47,861 nucleotides of DNA from an uncultured beta proteobacterium (GTDB taxonomy: Bacteria > Pseudomonadota > Gammaproteobacteria > Burkholderiales > Burkholderiaceae_C). Numbering within the stretch: the first letter of the stretch is position 1; each line of letters begins with the position of its first letter. The notes under the pieces were generated by a model. It ran no database searches. It saw only the letters and a program-made list of their open reading frames with translations, and was not told where the DNA came from. Shown here piece by piece: positions 25,208-32,410 of this stretch. The stretch lies in contig CAJAVE010000111.1 of assembly GCA_903945325.1 (NCBI GenBank), forward strand, positions 1 through 47,861, in the 5' to 3' direction. Position numbers and translations under genes: made by a program.

Positions 25208-25236
25208 GGGTAAAGTAGAGCACTGCAATCAAATAA

Positions 25237-25254
25237 TGTCAAATATGTTCGACA
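25237..25254. promoter_or_regulatory. 18-bp palindromic operator candidate with a TTGACA box
   Basis: TGTCAAATATGTTCGACA matches its reverse complement at 14 of 18 positions. On the minus strand it contains TTGACA (25242-25237), with TACTTT (25217-25212) 19 bases on as a weak -10 box. If used, transcription would begin at or very near the ATG at 25207, giving a leaderless mRNA. A repressor here would block the XRE/AbiEii operon. Confidence 0.5.
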
Positions 25255-25293
25255 AAAAGGTTTGAAATCTTGGCTGGAGTTATGTGTCAAATT

Positions 25294-25343
25294 AGCCGCG
25301 AGCCCCCGCAGAACGTGCGCAAGCAGCTACGAAAAGCGTAGCA
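25294..25343 (+). repeat. interspersed ~50-bp repeat, copy J
   Basis: AGCCGCGAGCCCCCGCAGAA, then CGTGCGCAAGCA and the hairpin GCTACG-aaaag-CGTAGC, preceded by TGTCAAATT. Lies 15 bases after the third DUF924 gene, like copy G after the second. Confidence 0.88.
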
Positions 25344-25358
25344 ATTGCTGGGCGAAGA

Positions 25359-25898
25359 CTAGAACGAAGACCCCGGCTCGCTCAGAAACGCCAGCTCTTC
25401 GGCGCTGGAGGCGCGCCCCAGAATCGCGTTGCGGTGGGGGTAGCGGCCAAAGCGGTCGATGATGGCTTTGTGGCGCAGCTCGAAGTTCAGGTTGTCTTGT
25501 ATGCCCAGCTGCGTAAACAGCGCAACGGCCTGTGCATGCACCAGCGCGGACTCGCTGTGCATGGTGGGCATGTAGGCAAACACGCGCTGCGCTGCGGACA
25601 GGCTGCGGTCCTGCGTACTTGCCACCAGCTCTTGCGCCAACACCAGCGCCAGCTCGTCCTGCGCAAAGGCGCGCGGCGTGTCGCGGTTGACGTTGCGCGA
25701 GAACTGGTCCAGCACGATGATCTCCGCCAGCCGCCCCTCGGCCGTGGCGCGCCACGCAAACAGCTCACACTTCGCCGCCGCTTCCAGCGTGTTGCCAAAA
25801 CGGGTGCGGATGGTCTCGTCCAGCGCGGCGTCTTTGACGAAGTGCTGCTTGGGGGTTAGCTCTTCGAACCAGAAGTGGAGGATTGATTGGGGATGCAT
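25359..25898 (-). CDS. DUF924-family protein, paralogue 3
   Basis: A 179-aa DUF924 protein, intact and full length, nearly identical in its last 70 residues to the broken copy at 22410. Hallmarks: SILHFWFEELTPKQ, IIVLDQFSRNVNRDTPRAFA, FAYMPTMHSES, DRFGRYPHRNAILGR. Start at ATG 25898; the longer frame to 26009 overlaps the divergent NYN gene. Only 50 bases separate the two divergent starts. It is the second working paralogue in a few kilobases. Confidence 0.92.
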   Translation of the reverse strand: MHPQSILHFWFEELTPKQHFVKDAALDETIRTRFGNTLEAAAKCELFAWRATAEGRLAEIIVLDQFSRNVNRDTPRAFAQDELALVLAQELVASTQDRSLSAAQRVFAYMPTMHSESALVHAQAVALFTQLGIQDNLNFELRHKAIIDRFGRYPHRNAILGRASSAEELAFLSEPGSSF

Positions 25899-25948
25899 GG
25901 GTACGAGGATAGCGCGATGTACGATGATGGAAAACAGGGAGAAAGCAA

Positions 25949-26704
25949 ATGGCCACCAACACCAACCAGAAGCTCGCCGTCCTGATCGACGCCGACAACG
26001 CACAGGCATCCGTCATCCAGGAACTGCTGGCCGAAGTGTCGCGCTACGGCACGGCCACCATCAAGCGCGCCTATGGCGACTGGACCACGCAGAACCTGCG
26101 CAGTTGGAAAGATGTGCTGCATACCATGGCCATCCAGCCCATACAGCAGTTCAGCTACACCAGCGGCAAGAACGCCACCGACTCCGCGCTGATCATTGAT
26201 GCCATGGACGTGTTGCACTCCGGCCGCGTGGATGGCTTTTGTTTGGTGAGCAGCGACAGCGACTTCACCCGCCTGGCCACTCGCATACGCGAGGCGGGGC
26301 TGGTGGTCTATGGCTTTGGCGAACGCAAAACACCAGAGCCGTTCGTGGCCGCGTGCGACAAGTTCATCTACACCGAAATCTTGCGCACCGAACCCGAAGA
26401 GGCCAAGCCCGACCAAGTGCCCCTAGCCGAGTTACCCAAGCTGCCCAAGCTCAAGCCCTTGCTGTTGAACGCGCTTAACGCCACTGCGCGCGAGGATGGA
26501 TGGACCACGCTCGCTGCCCTTGGCGGCCAGATCACCCGCAGTAATCCCGCATTTGACCCGCGCAACTATGGCGTTGCTAAGCTGGGGGAACTGATTCGTC
26601 AGCAGGCAGCGTATCTGGAGGTGAAAGAGGTGAAGTCGGGGGAGGGGGATGCGGTGCAGACGCATTTGCATGTGCGGTGGAAGGCTGTTCCAGCTAGAGC
26701 TTAA
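25949..26704 (+). CDS. NYN-domain (LabA/DUF88) nuclease with C-terminal OST-HTH/LOTUS domain
   Basis: A 251-aa protein. The NYN PIN-like nuclease domain (about 8-145) shows the expected acidic residues: D14 and D16 in VLIDADN, D78 in NATDSALIID, and D103/D105 in VSSDSDF. A linker PLAELPKLPKLKP precedes an OST-HTH/LOTUS domain (about 165-245; GWTTLAALGGQITRSNPAFD). NYN proteins are RNA-cutting or RNA-binding; bacterial NYN-LOTUS proteins are widespread and uncharacterised. GGGAG before the ATG. It stands between DUF924 copy 3 and the three-gene methylase cassette, and could be a part of the defence island. Confidence 0.88.
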   Translation: MATNTNQKLAVLIDADNAQASVIQELLAEVSRYGTATIKRAYGDWTTQNLRSWKDVLHTMAIQPIQQFSYTSGKNATDSALIIDAMDVLHSGRVDGFCLVSSDSDFTRLATRIREAGLVVYGFGERKTPEPFVAACDKFIYTEILRTEPEEAKPDQVPLAELPKLPKLKPLLLNALNATAREDGWTTLAALGGQITRSNPAFDPRNYGVAKLGELIRQQAAYLEVKEVKSGEGDAVQTHLHVRWKAVPARA

Positions 26705-26712
26705 CGGTTGAA

Positions 26713-26745
26713 CAGCTAGCATCCGTGGATAGACTCAAGTTATCT
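26713..26745 (+). repeat. degenerate copy of the interspersed repeat
   Basis: GCTAGCATCCGTGGATAGAC followed by TCAAGTTAT resembles the first half of the family (CTAGCCCCCGTGGAATATGC...AAGCAGCTAT). No intact hairpin remains. It marks the left edge of the three-gene cassette. Weak match. Confidence 0.4.
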
Positions 26746-26820
26746 GTAAGCTGACTACTTGCGCAGGTTTTTTGAGAATATCCTCGAAATTCAAATCAAG
26801 ACGTTCATGGGAGTGAATTA

Positions 26821-28242
26821 ATGACCAATAAAAAGAGTGCCGACGCGAATAAGGTCGTTGCGACCCCAACAAAGCGTTTCTTTGTAGAAATGCTTACGCG
26901 TGACATTGAGCTAGACGATGCCATCCTCGATTTGCTGGACAACTGTTTAGACGGAGCGGTGCGCACCAACGCCAAGAAACGAGTCAAAGACAAGTCCCGC
27001 CCCTATGCCGGCTTTTGGGCTGAAATTACTTTGGACGCAAAGCACTTCTGCATCAAAGACAACTGTGGTGGAATTCCAATCGACATTGCTAGATCGCACG
27101 CATTCCGGTTTGGCCGCGAGGACAACTTGCGTGACAAAGATTTTCATACCGTAGGAACCTATGGTATCGGTATGAAGCGGGCAATCTTCAAAATGGGGTC
27201 TGATTGTTGGGTTAGAAGTCACCATGCAAATGGGTCCTTTGGCGTACACATCGATGAAGATTGGATCAGCGGTGACGACAAATGGGAACTGGACATGGAT
27301 CGCCAAGCTGAGGTTCCAAAGGATGAGGGAGTTAGCCTTCGCATAACCAAACTCCTTCCCGGCATTGAGCACCACTTTGACCCGAACAAGGGTAACTTTG
27401 AAGAAGTGATCAAGAAGAAAATTCGACTTCACTATGCATACATTATCAAAAAGGGCTTTGTCGTCAAAGTCAATGGCCACGTGGTTAAGCCTTCCGACTT
27501 CCAGACCCTGATTCCAGTCGATCTGGCTAGCGATAGTGCAATAGCGCCTTATATTTACCAAGCCGAGGAAGGCGGCGTTAGTGTCCAATTGATCATGGGT
27601 ATGTACGAGCGATTCCCGTCACAGGGTGAGCTTGATGATTACGTCGATGGGAAGCGCAGTAAAGACACGGCCGGATGGACCGTTGTCTGCAATGACCGAG
27701 TGGTTCTTGCCAATGACACCTCACACATGACAGGGTGGGGAGAGTCTGGCGTGCCGGTGTACCACAGCCAGTTCATCATGCTATCTGGATTGGTCGAATT
27801 CATCAGCAACGATGCAAGCAAGCTTCCGGTTACCACTACAAAGCGTGGTGTGGATCTGAACTCGCCTCTTTATGCCGACGTAAAGAACATCATGCGCGAT
27901 GCGCTGAAGCACTTCACCAGTTTTACCAACCATTGGAAGACCCAGACTGACGAGCGCGCGAATATGCAGACGCAGACCCGCGCCATTGATATCCGTGAAG
28001 CCGCGCAGAGTGTTCGGATCGACAAATGGCAAGATGTGCGCAAAGGGCTAAAGGGGCGGCGTTTTGTTCCGGAGCTTCCAAAGCCGAAGGAAGAGAAGAC
28101 ACACGCAAAAATGTCCTTCACTAGGAGCAAAGATGAAGTTCAACTGGTAACTGATTTTCTGTTTGACCCGGGTGCCAACCCCAAGCCCTCTGAGGTGGGA
28201 GAGGCTGCGTTCGATTGGGCACTGAACGAGGCCAAGGCATGA
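26821..28242 (+). CDS. GHKL (Hsp90/MutL/MORC-type) ATPase, defence candidate
   Basis: A 473-aa cytoplasmic protein with a GHKL ATPase domain in its first ~190 residues: N box AILDLLDNCLDGA (N41), G1 box IKDNCGGIP (D80, G83), G2 box GTYGIGMKRA (112-121). The middle (about 200-360) is alpha/beta and the tail is Lys-rich (VPELPKPKEEKTHAK). Similar ATPases are known in prokaryotic restriction-modification neighbourhoods as MutL/MORC-like partners. GGGAG before the ATG at good spacing. Its stop overlaps the next start (ATGA). Base composition is lower in GC than its neighbours, suggesting transfer. Exact family not recognised. Confidence 0.85.
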   Translation: MTNKKSADANKVVATPTKRFFVEMLTRDIELDDAILDLLDNCLDGAVRTNAKKRVKDKSRPYAGFWAEITLDAKHFCIKDNCGGIPIDIARSHAFRFGREDNLRDKDFHTVGTYGIGMKRAIFKMGSDCWVRSHHANGSFGVHIDEDWISGDDKWELDMDRQAEVPKDEGVSLRITKLLPGIEHHFDPNKGNFEEVIKKKIRLHYAYIIKKGFVVKVNGHVVKPSDFQTLIPVDLASDSAIAPYIYQAEEGGVSVQLIMGMYERFPSQGELDDYVDGKRSKDTAGWTVVCNDRVVLANDTSHMTGWGESGVPVYHSQFIMLSGLVEFISNDASKLPVTTTKRGVDLNSPLYADVKNIMRDALKHFTSFTNHWKTQTDERANMQTQTRAIDIREAAQSVRIDKWQDVRKGLKGRRFVPELPKPKEEKTHAKMSFTRSKDEVQLVTDFLFDPGANPKPSEVGEAAFDWALNEAKA

Positions 28243-29237
28243 GCGGAGCGACTATTCCCTATCACCTGCGCCAAAACAAGGCGATAGACCGCAACCTGTT
28301 CATAGAATTGCTTGCCAGAGTCGGTCGTGTGCGCAACATATCTGAGTACGAATACATTGGGTTTGGCGGGCCCTTTATGGAAGACCACAAGGCGCTGCAT
28401 GCATCCCTGCGTATGTGCAAAATGCACACCATCGAGCGAGATGCAAACACCTCTGCCCGCCAGCAATTCAACTATGCCGCGAAATTCATCACTCCACACA
28501 ACAAAGAAAGCGGTGAGTTTTTTCGTGAACACAACTTCGGTGAAAAAGGAACGGTGGTGTGGCTGGATTACACCTCTGCGGAAGATCTGAATGAGCAATT
28601 GAATGAATTTCATTCGGTCGTGGCAATGTTAGACGCCTATGACGTAGCCAAAATCACTTTGAATGCCAGCGTAGTCGGACTCGGAAAATTTCCAGAGTTT
28701 TCGGAAACGAAGAAGGCGGGAGAGCGTCTTAAAGTCTTACAGGCAAGGATTCCAAATTACATCCCAGCAGGTCTGACCGAGAAAGACCTCCTCTCCAAAA
28801 CCTACCCCGCAACTTTGCAACGCTGTGTACAAAATTGCCTGAGTGCTTTAAGCGTCAGGCTCTGCGGCTTGTACTTTCATCCACTATCTTCGTTTTGGTA
28901 CGCCGATGGGCAACCTATGCTGACGATCACAGGAATTGTTTTCAAGGCAGCCGATGATCCCAGTGTGGCTGACTTCATTACGCGGTCCCGATTCGAGGAC
29001 TGGCCGTTTGCCAATCTCAAGTGGGCGGCACCGACACCAATCAGCGTTCCTGCCCTTTCGGCCAAGGAACGCATGAAATTGGACGAGTGTTTGCCGATAG
29101 ACCCGAGCGCTGTGGCTGACCCAGCGGCGCATCTTAAGGCGCACCTCGGATTTAGCCCTTGCGACGATCAAGCAGAGCTTGCCAACTACGCTCGCTACTA
29201 CCGCGCATACCCGCACTTTTCTCGGGTTATTTTGTAG
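28239..29237 (+). CDS. methyltransferase-like protein coupled to the GHKL ATPase
   Basis: A 332-aa protein starting at ATG 28239 inside the ATPase stop (ATGA). The N-terminal ~200 residues look like a Rossmann methyltransferase: YIGFGGPFMEDHKALHASL as motif I, MHTIERD as the acidic end of strand 2, VVWLDYTSAEDL and VVAMLDAYDVAKITLNAS as motif IV. This assignment is by pattern and not certain. The C-terminal half has two Cys (LQRCVQNCLS), a TGIVFKAADD strand, and a tail YARYYRAYPHFSRVIL. Its job is unknown; position suggests it works with the ATPase. It ends six bases from the convergent methylase gene's end. Confidence 0.75.
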   Translation: MSGATIPYHLRQNKAIDRNLFIELLARVGRVRNISEYEYIGFGGPFMEDHKALHASLRMCKMHTIERDANTSARQQFNYAAKFITPHNKESGEFFREHNFGEKGTVVWLDYTSAEDLNEQLNEFHSVVAMLDAYDVAKITLNASVVGLGKFPEFSETKKAGERLKVLQARIPNYIPAGLTEKDLLSKTYPATLQRCVQNCLSALSVRLCGLYFHPLSSFWYADGQPMLTITGIVFKAADDPSVADFITRSRFEDWPFANLKWAAPTPISVPALSAKERMKLDECLPIDPSAVADPAAHLKAHLGFSPCDDQAELANYARYYRAYPHFSRVIL

Positions 29238-29243
29238 CCATCA

Positions 29244-30401
29244 TCACGCCGCTTCGGCCATCGCCTGCGGTACTTCCAAGTGTTGGGCCAAATGACGATA
29301 CAGTACAGCCAGCACTGCTTCGGCCACTAGCGGCGAGACACTGTTGCCTATCTGACGAAAGCTGTGCCACTTAGTTGGAGGCAATAGAAACCAGTCGGGG
29401 AAACCTTGCAGTCGGGCAGCCTCTCGCGGGGTGATGACGCGTGGTTCAGTCGGGTGAATTGGCCGAACTGCCTGGTAACTGCCCTTTTCAGGGCCGGTTC
29501 CCGCACGCAGAGTGTGACAAAGACCTTCGTTCTTCAAGCGCACAGAGCGTGACACTGGATCTTTGCTTCCTGGGAGTAGAGCGCCATAGCGCCGCGCAAT
29601 CTCATGTGCGTGAAGTGTGCCGATATGGCCGCTGGTTTCCCGGGCATTTTTGTAGCGAAGAATCGCCTCGCGATTGCCGACACCCTGTGGGATTCTGTTT
29701 TGCACTCGGCTGTAAAACCCACCTTTAGGTAATTCGCCCACTGCAGTCCAAATGACTTCTTCTGAGGGTGTATTGGGGTCCACGTCAGGATTCAGGCCGG
29801 CGAGCGCCTCCTGAACGTAAATCTTATCCACGTTGGTTGGAGGTGAGAAGTCTTCGACATGGATGGGCGGTAGCCTGCGGCTATCGACACCGATGAAAAA
29901 AACTCTAGTTCGGTTGGTCGGGGCACCGAATAGACTAGCATCTACCTCCATTGGCGGAAGCATGCTGTAGTGGCTTGGAACTTTCTGCAGTGCAGCCTTC
30001 AGGACGGAAGCGTTTTTCTTCAGCAGAATGCCCGGTACATTCTCCGCCAAAAAAAAAGCAGGTCCGGTTTCTGCAACCAAGCGCATGAAGTGGGCAAACA
30101 GACCATTGCGCGCATCCTTTGGATTTTTGTGGCCAATTGAACTAAATCCCTGACATGGGGGGCCACCAATAAGTCCGCCAAGCGTTCCGTGCTGTATTCC
30201 AGAGGCCATAAGGAGCTGGACTCCGGAAAGCTTGGCAATATCAAGCTGCAAGTTCTTCGACGCTGGGAAATTCAGTGTGTGGTTTGCGTGAGCATGTTTA
30301 TCTAGCTCGACGCCCGCCACCACAGAGAAACCCGCACGCGCAGCCCCCAGTGATAGTCCACCCGCACCACAGAACAGATCAATCGCTGCGATTTTTGCCA
30401 T
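29244..30401 (-). CDS. DNA (cytosine-5-)-methyltransferase
   Basis: A 385-aa C5 DNA methylase. Motifs in order: I DLFCGAGGLSLGA (residues 8-20), IV GGPPCQGFSS with the catalytic C83, VI ENVPG (120-124), VIII NRTRVFFIG (163-171), and X GNSVSPLVAEA near the end; IX is VITPREAARLQGFP. The target-recognition region between VIII and IX is short (about 130 residues). It faces the ATPase/methyltransferase-like pair and should mark host DNA while the pair acts as effector (inference). No cognate endonuclease is adjacent. Arms CACTG/CAGTG at 30440-30451 upstream could be a control site. Confidence 0.95.
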   Translation of the reverse strand: MAKIAAIDLFCGAGGLSLGAARAGFSVVAGVELDKHAHANHTLNFPASKNLQLDIAKLSGVQLLMASGIQHGTLGGLIGGPPCQGFSSIGHKNPKDARNGLFAHFMRLVAETGPAFFLAENVPGILLKKNASVLKAALQKVPSHYSMLPPMEVDASLFGAPTNRTRVFFIGVDSRRLPPIHVEDFSPPTNVDKIYVQEALAGLNPDVDPNTPSEEVIWTAVGELPKGGFYSRVQNRIPQGVGNREAILRYKNARETSGHIGTLHAHEIARRYGALLPGSKDPVSRSVRLKNEGLCHTLRAGTGPEKGSYQAVRPIHPTEPRVITPREAARLQGFPDWFLLPPTKWHSFRQIGNSVSPLVAEAVLAVLYRHLAQHLEVPQAMAEAA

Positions 30402-30484
30402 AATTTTTTGTTTTTTTGTCTCTTGACACTAACAACTATCACTGCCCAGTGCTGGCAATTTAAATTGATGCAAGGGGTTAGGAG

Positions 30485-32317
30485 CTACTTCCCCCAACTA
30501 TCCTTCAACCCCACCGCCAAGTTAAACACCGGCTTCGTGCCTTGCACGTGGTCCACCCGATCCGCCACAAAGTACCCATGCCGCTCAAACTGGAACTTCT
30601 GGTCCGGCAATGCATTGGCCAGTGACGGTTCAACGATTGCCGTGACGACCTTCAGGCTGTTCGGATTCAGGCTCTCGATGAAGTCTTTGCCGCCCGCGTC
30701 GGGGTGCGCGTCCAGGAACAGGCGGTCGTACATGCGGACTTCGGCGTTGACGCCGTTGGCCACGCCCACCCAGGTGATGGCGGCTTTGACCTTGACCAGA
30801 TCGCTACCCGGCGTGCCGCTCTTGGTGTCGGGCACCACGTTGGCCAGCACGTCGGTGATGGTGCCGTTGATGTCCTTGATGCAGCCGGTGCACTCGATCA
30901 CATAGCCGCCCTTCAGGCGCACCTTGTTGCCGGGGAACAGGCGTTTGTAGCCCTTTGGGGGCATTTCTTCAAAGTCTTCGCGTTCAATCCATACTTCTTT
31001 GCCGATGGTGAAATGGCGCGTGGGCACTTCCACGCCTTCGGCGGCGTGGGGCAGGGCGGGTTGGGTGCAGGACTCCAGGTGGCCGGGCGCAAAGACGTCG
31101 TCCCAGTTCGTCATGATCAGCTTGACGGGGTTCAGTACGGCAAAGCCGCGATAAGCCTTGGTCTCCAGGTCGTCGCGCAGGCAGCCTTCCAGCACCGAGT
31201 AGTCGGTCCAGCCACCGGCCTTGCTGGTGCCGGTGCGCTCGTGCATCAGGTGCAGGCTCTCGGGCGTGTAGCCGCGCCGGCGCAGGCCGACGATGGTTGG
31301 CATGCGCGGGTCGTCCCAGCCGCTCACCCGCTTGTCGTACACCAGTTGTGCCAGCTTGCGCTTGCTGGTGATCACATAGGTCAGGTTCAGCCGCGAAAAC
31401 TCGTACTGGTGGGGCGCCGGGTGGGCCAGCAGGCCGCCTTCGCACAAGCGGTTCATCAGCCAGTCGTAAAACGGGCGCTGGTCTTCAAATTCCAGCGTGC
31501 AGATGCTGTGGGTGATTTGCTCCAGCGCATCCTCAATCGGGTGCGCATAGGTGTACATGGGGTAAATGCACCAGGTGTCACCCGTGTTGTGGTGCGTGGC
31601 GCGGCGGATGCGGTAGATGGCCGGGTCGCGCATATTGATGTTGGGGCTGGCCATGTCGATCTTTGCACGCAGCACCATGGCGCCGTCGGGGTAAAGGCCG
31701 TCGCGCATCTGGCGAAAGCGCGACAGGTTCTCGGCCGACGTGTGGTTGCGGTAGGGGCTGTCGGTGCCCGGTTTGCCAAAGTCGCCCCGGTTTACGCGCA
31801 TTTGCTCGGGGGTTTGTTCGTCCACATAGGCGTGGCCGGACTCAATCAGATATTCCGCTGCGCGGTACATGAAGTCAAAGTAGTCGCTGGCCTGGTAGGG
31901 GGCGGCGTCTTTGGTGCCGTTCCACTCAAAGCCCAGCCATTTGATGGCGTCCACAATGCTGTTGACGTATTCAATGTCTTCCTTCTCGGGGTTGGTGTCG
32001 TCAAAGCGCAGGTGGCACACACCGCCGTAGTCGCGCGCCAGGCCAAAGTTCACGCAGATGCTTTTGGCGTGGCCCACGTGCAGGTAGCCGTTGGGTTCGG
32101 GCGGAAAGCGCGTGCGGATCTTGGCGGGGTCCGGCTGGCCCGCAGCATGGTGCGCGGCGTCGCCGGGGCTGCCAGCCCACTTGCGCTGGGCGTAGGTGCC
32201 GTTGGCCAAGTCAGACTCGATGATCTGGCGCAAGAAGTTGCTGAGTTTGGGGGTATCGGCCGTGGCGGAAGGCGCGCTGGCTGTGGGTTTTGGGTTGGTG
32301 GGTGTGGGTGAGCTCAT
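30485..32317 (-). CDS. glnS: glutaminyl-tRNA synthetase
   Basis: A 610-aa class I tRNA synthetase charging tRNA-Gln. Seen are the HIGH-type motif PPEPNGYLHVGHAKSI, LRFDDTNPEKE, and the KMSKS-type VITSKRKL. The anticodon-binding beta-barrels complete the C-terminus (NKVRLKGGYVIECTG). The start is taken at ATG 32317 in MSSPTPTNP; the frame to 32383 reaches into the terminator of the upstream gene. The methylase gene lies 83 bases downstream on the same strand and marks the right edge of the island. Core gene. Confidence 0.97.
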   Translation of the reverse strand: MSSPTPTNPKPTASAPSATADTPKLSNFLRQIIESDLANGTYAQRKWAGSPGDAAHHAAGQPDPAKIRTRFPPEPNGYLHVGHAKSICVNFGLARDYGGVCHLRFDDTNPEKEDIEYVNSIVDAIKWLGFEWNGTKDAAPYQASDYFDFMYRAAEYLIESGHAYVDEQTPEQMRVNRGDFGKPGTDSPYRNHTSAENLSRFRQMRDGLYPDGAMVLRAKIDMASPNINMRDPAIYRIRRATHHNTGDTWCIYPMYTYAHPIEDALEQITHSICTLEFEDQRPFYDWLMNRLCEGGLLAHPAPHQYEFSRLNLTYVITSKRKLAQLVYDKRVSGWDDPRMPTIVGLRRRGYTPESLHLMHERTGTSKAGGWTDYSVLEGCLRDDLETKAYRGFAVLNPVKLIMTNWDDVFAPGHLESCTQPALPHAAEGVEVPTRHFTIGKEVWIEREDFEEMPPKGYKRLFPGNKVRLKGGYVIECTGCIKDINGTITDVLANVVPDTKSGTPGSDLVKVKAAITWVGVANGVNAEVRMYDRLFLDAHPDAGGKDFIESLNPNSLKVVTAIVEPSLANALPDQKFQFERHGYFVADRVDHVQGTKPVFNLAVGLKDSWGK

Positions 32318-32342
32318 GCATTCGATTCTATGCGCCCAAATA

Positions 32343-32374
32343 AAAAAGGCGCACCGGTAAAAGTGCGCCTTTTT
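32343..32374 (-). terminator. Rho-independent terminator of the LivJ-type gene
   Basis: AAAAAGGCGCAC and GTGCGCCTTTTT form a perfect 12-base stem around an 8-base loop, with a T-run on both strands. It lies 37 bases past the stop of the binding-protein gene and just upstream of glnS. Confidence 0.9.
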
Positions 32375-32410
32375 GGATGGCAACCGGGGTTGCCAATGCA
32401 GTGCTGTTGA

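Noticed and set aside
24054..25232. A single 392-aa minus-strand frame covering both the HTH and AbiEii-type genes
   Set aside because: The part upstream of 24725 is a Gly/Ala/Arg-rich translation in the wrong frame; the XRE gene lies there in another frame with a good HTH.
19489..25343. The repeats as integron attC sites
   Set aside because: Spacing and orientation are reminiscent of a cassette array, but no RYYYAAC/GTTRRRY core pair is found, the units contain genes in both strands, and copies also occur outside the array and inside mutS. No integron integrase is seen.
19489..25343. A CRISPR array
   Set aside because: The repeat copies are 0.6-1.5 kb apart with genes between and vary in sequence.
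30704..32311. A 535-aa plus-strand frame opposite glnS
   Set aside because: Val/Gly/His-rich shadow; glnS on the other strand is complete with all motifs.
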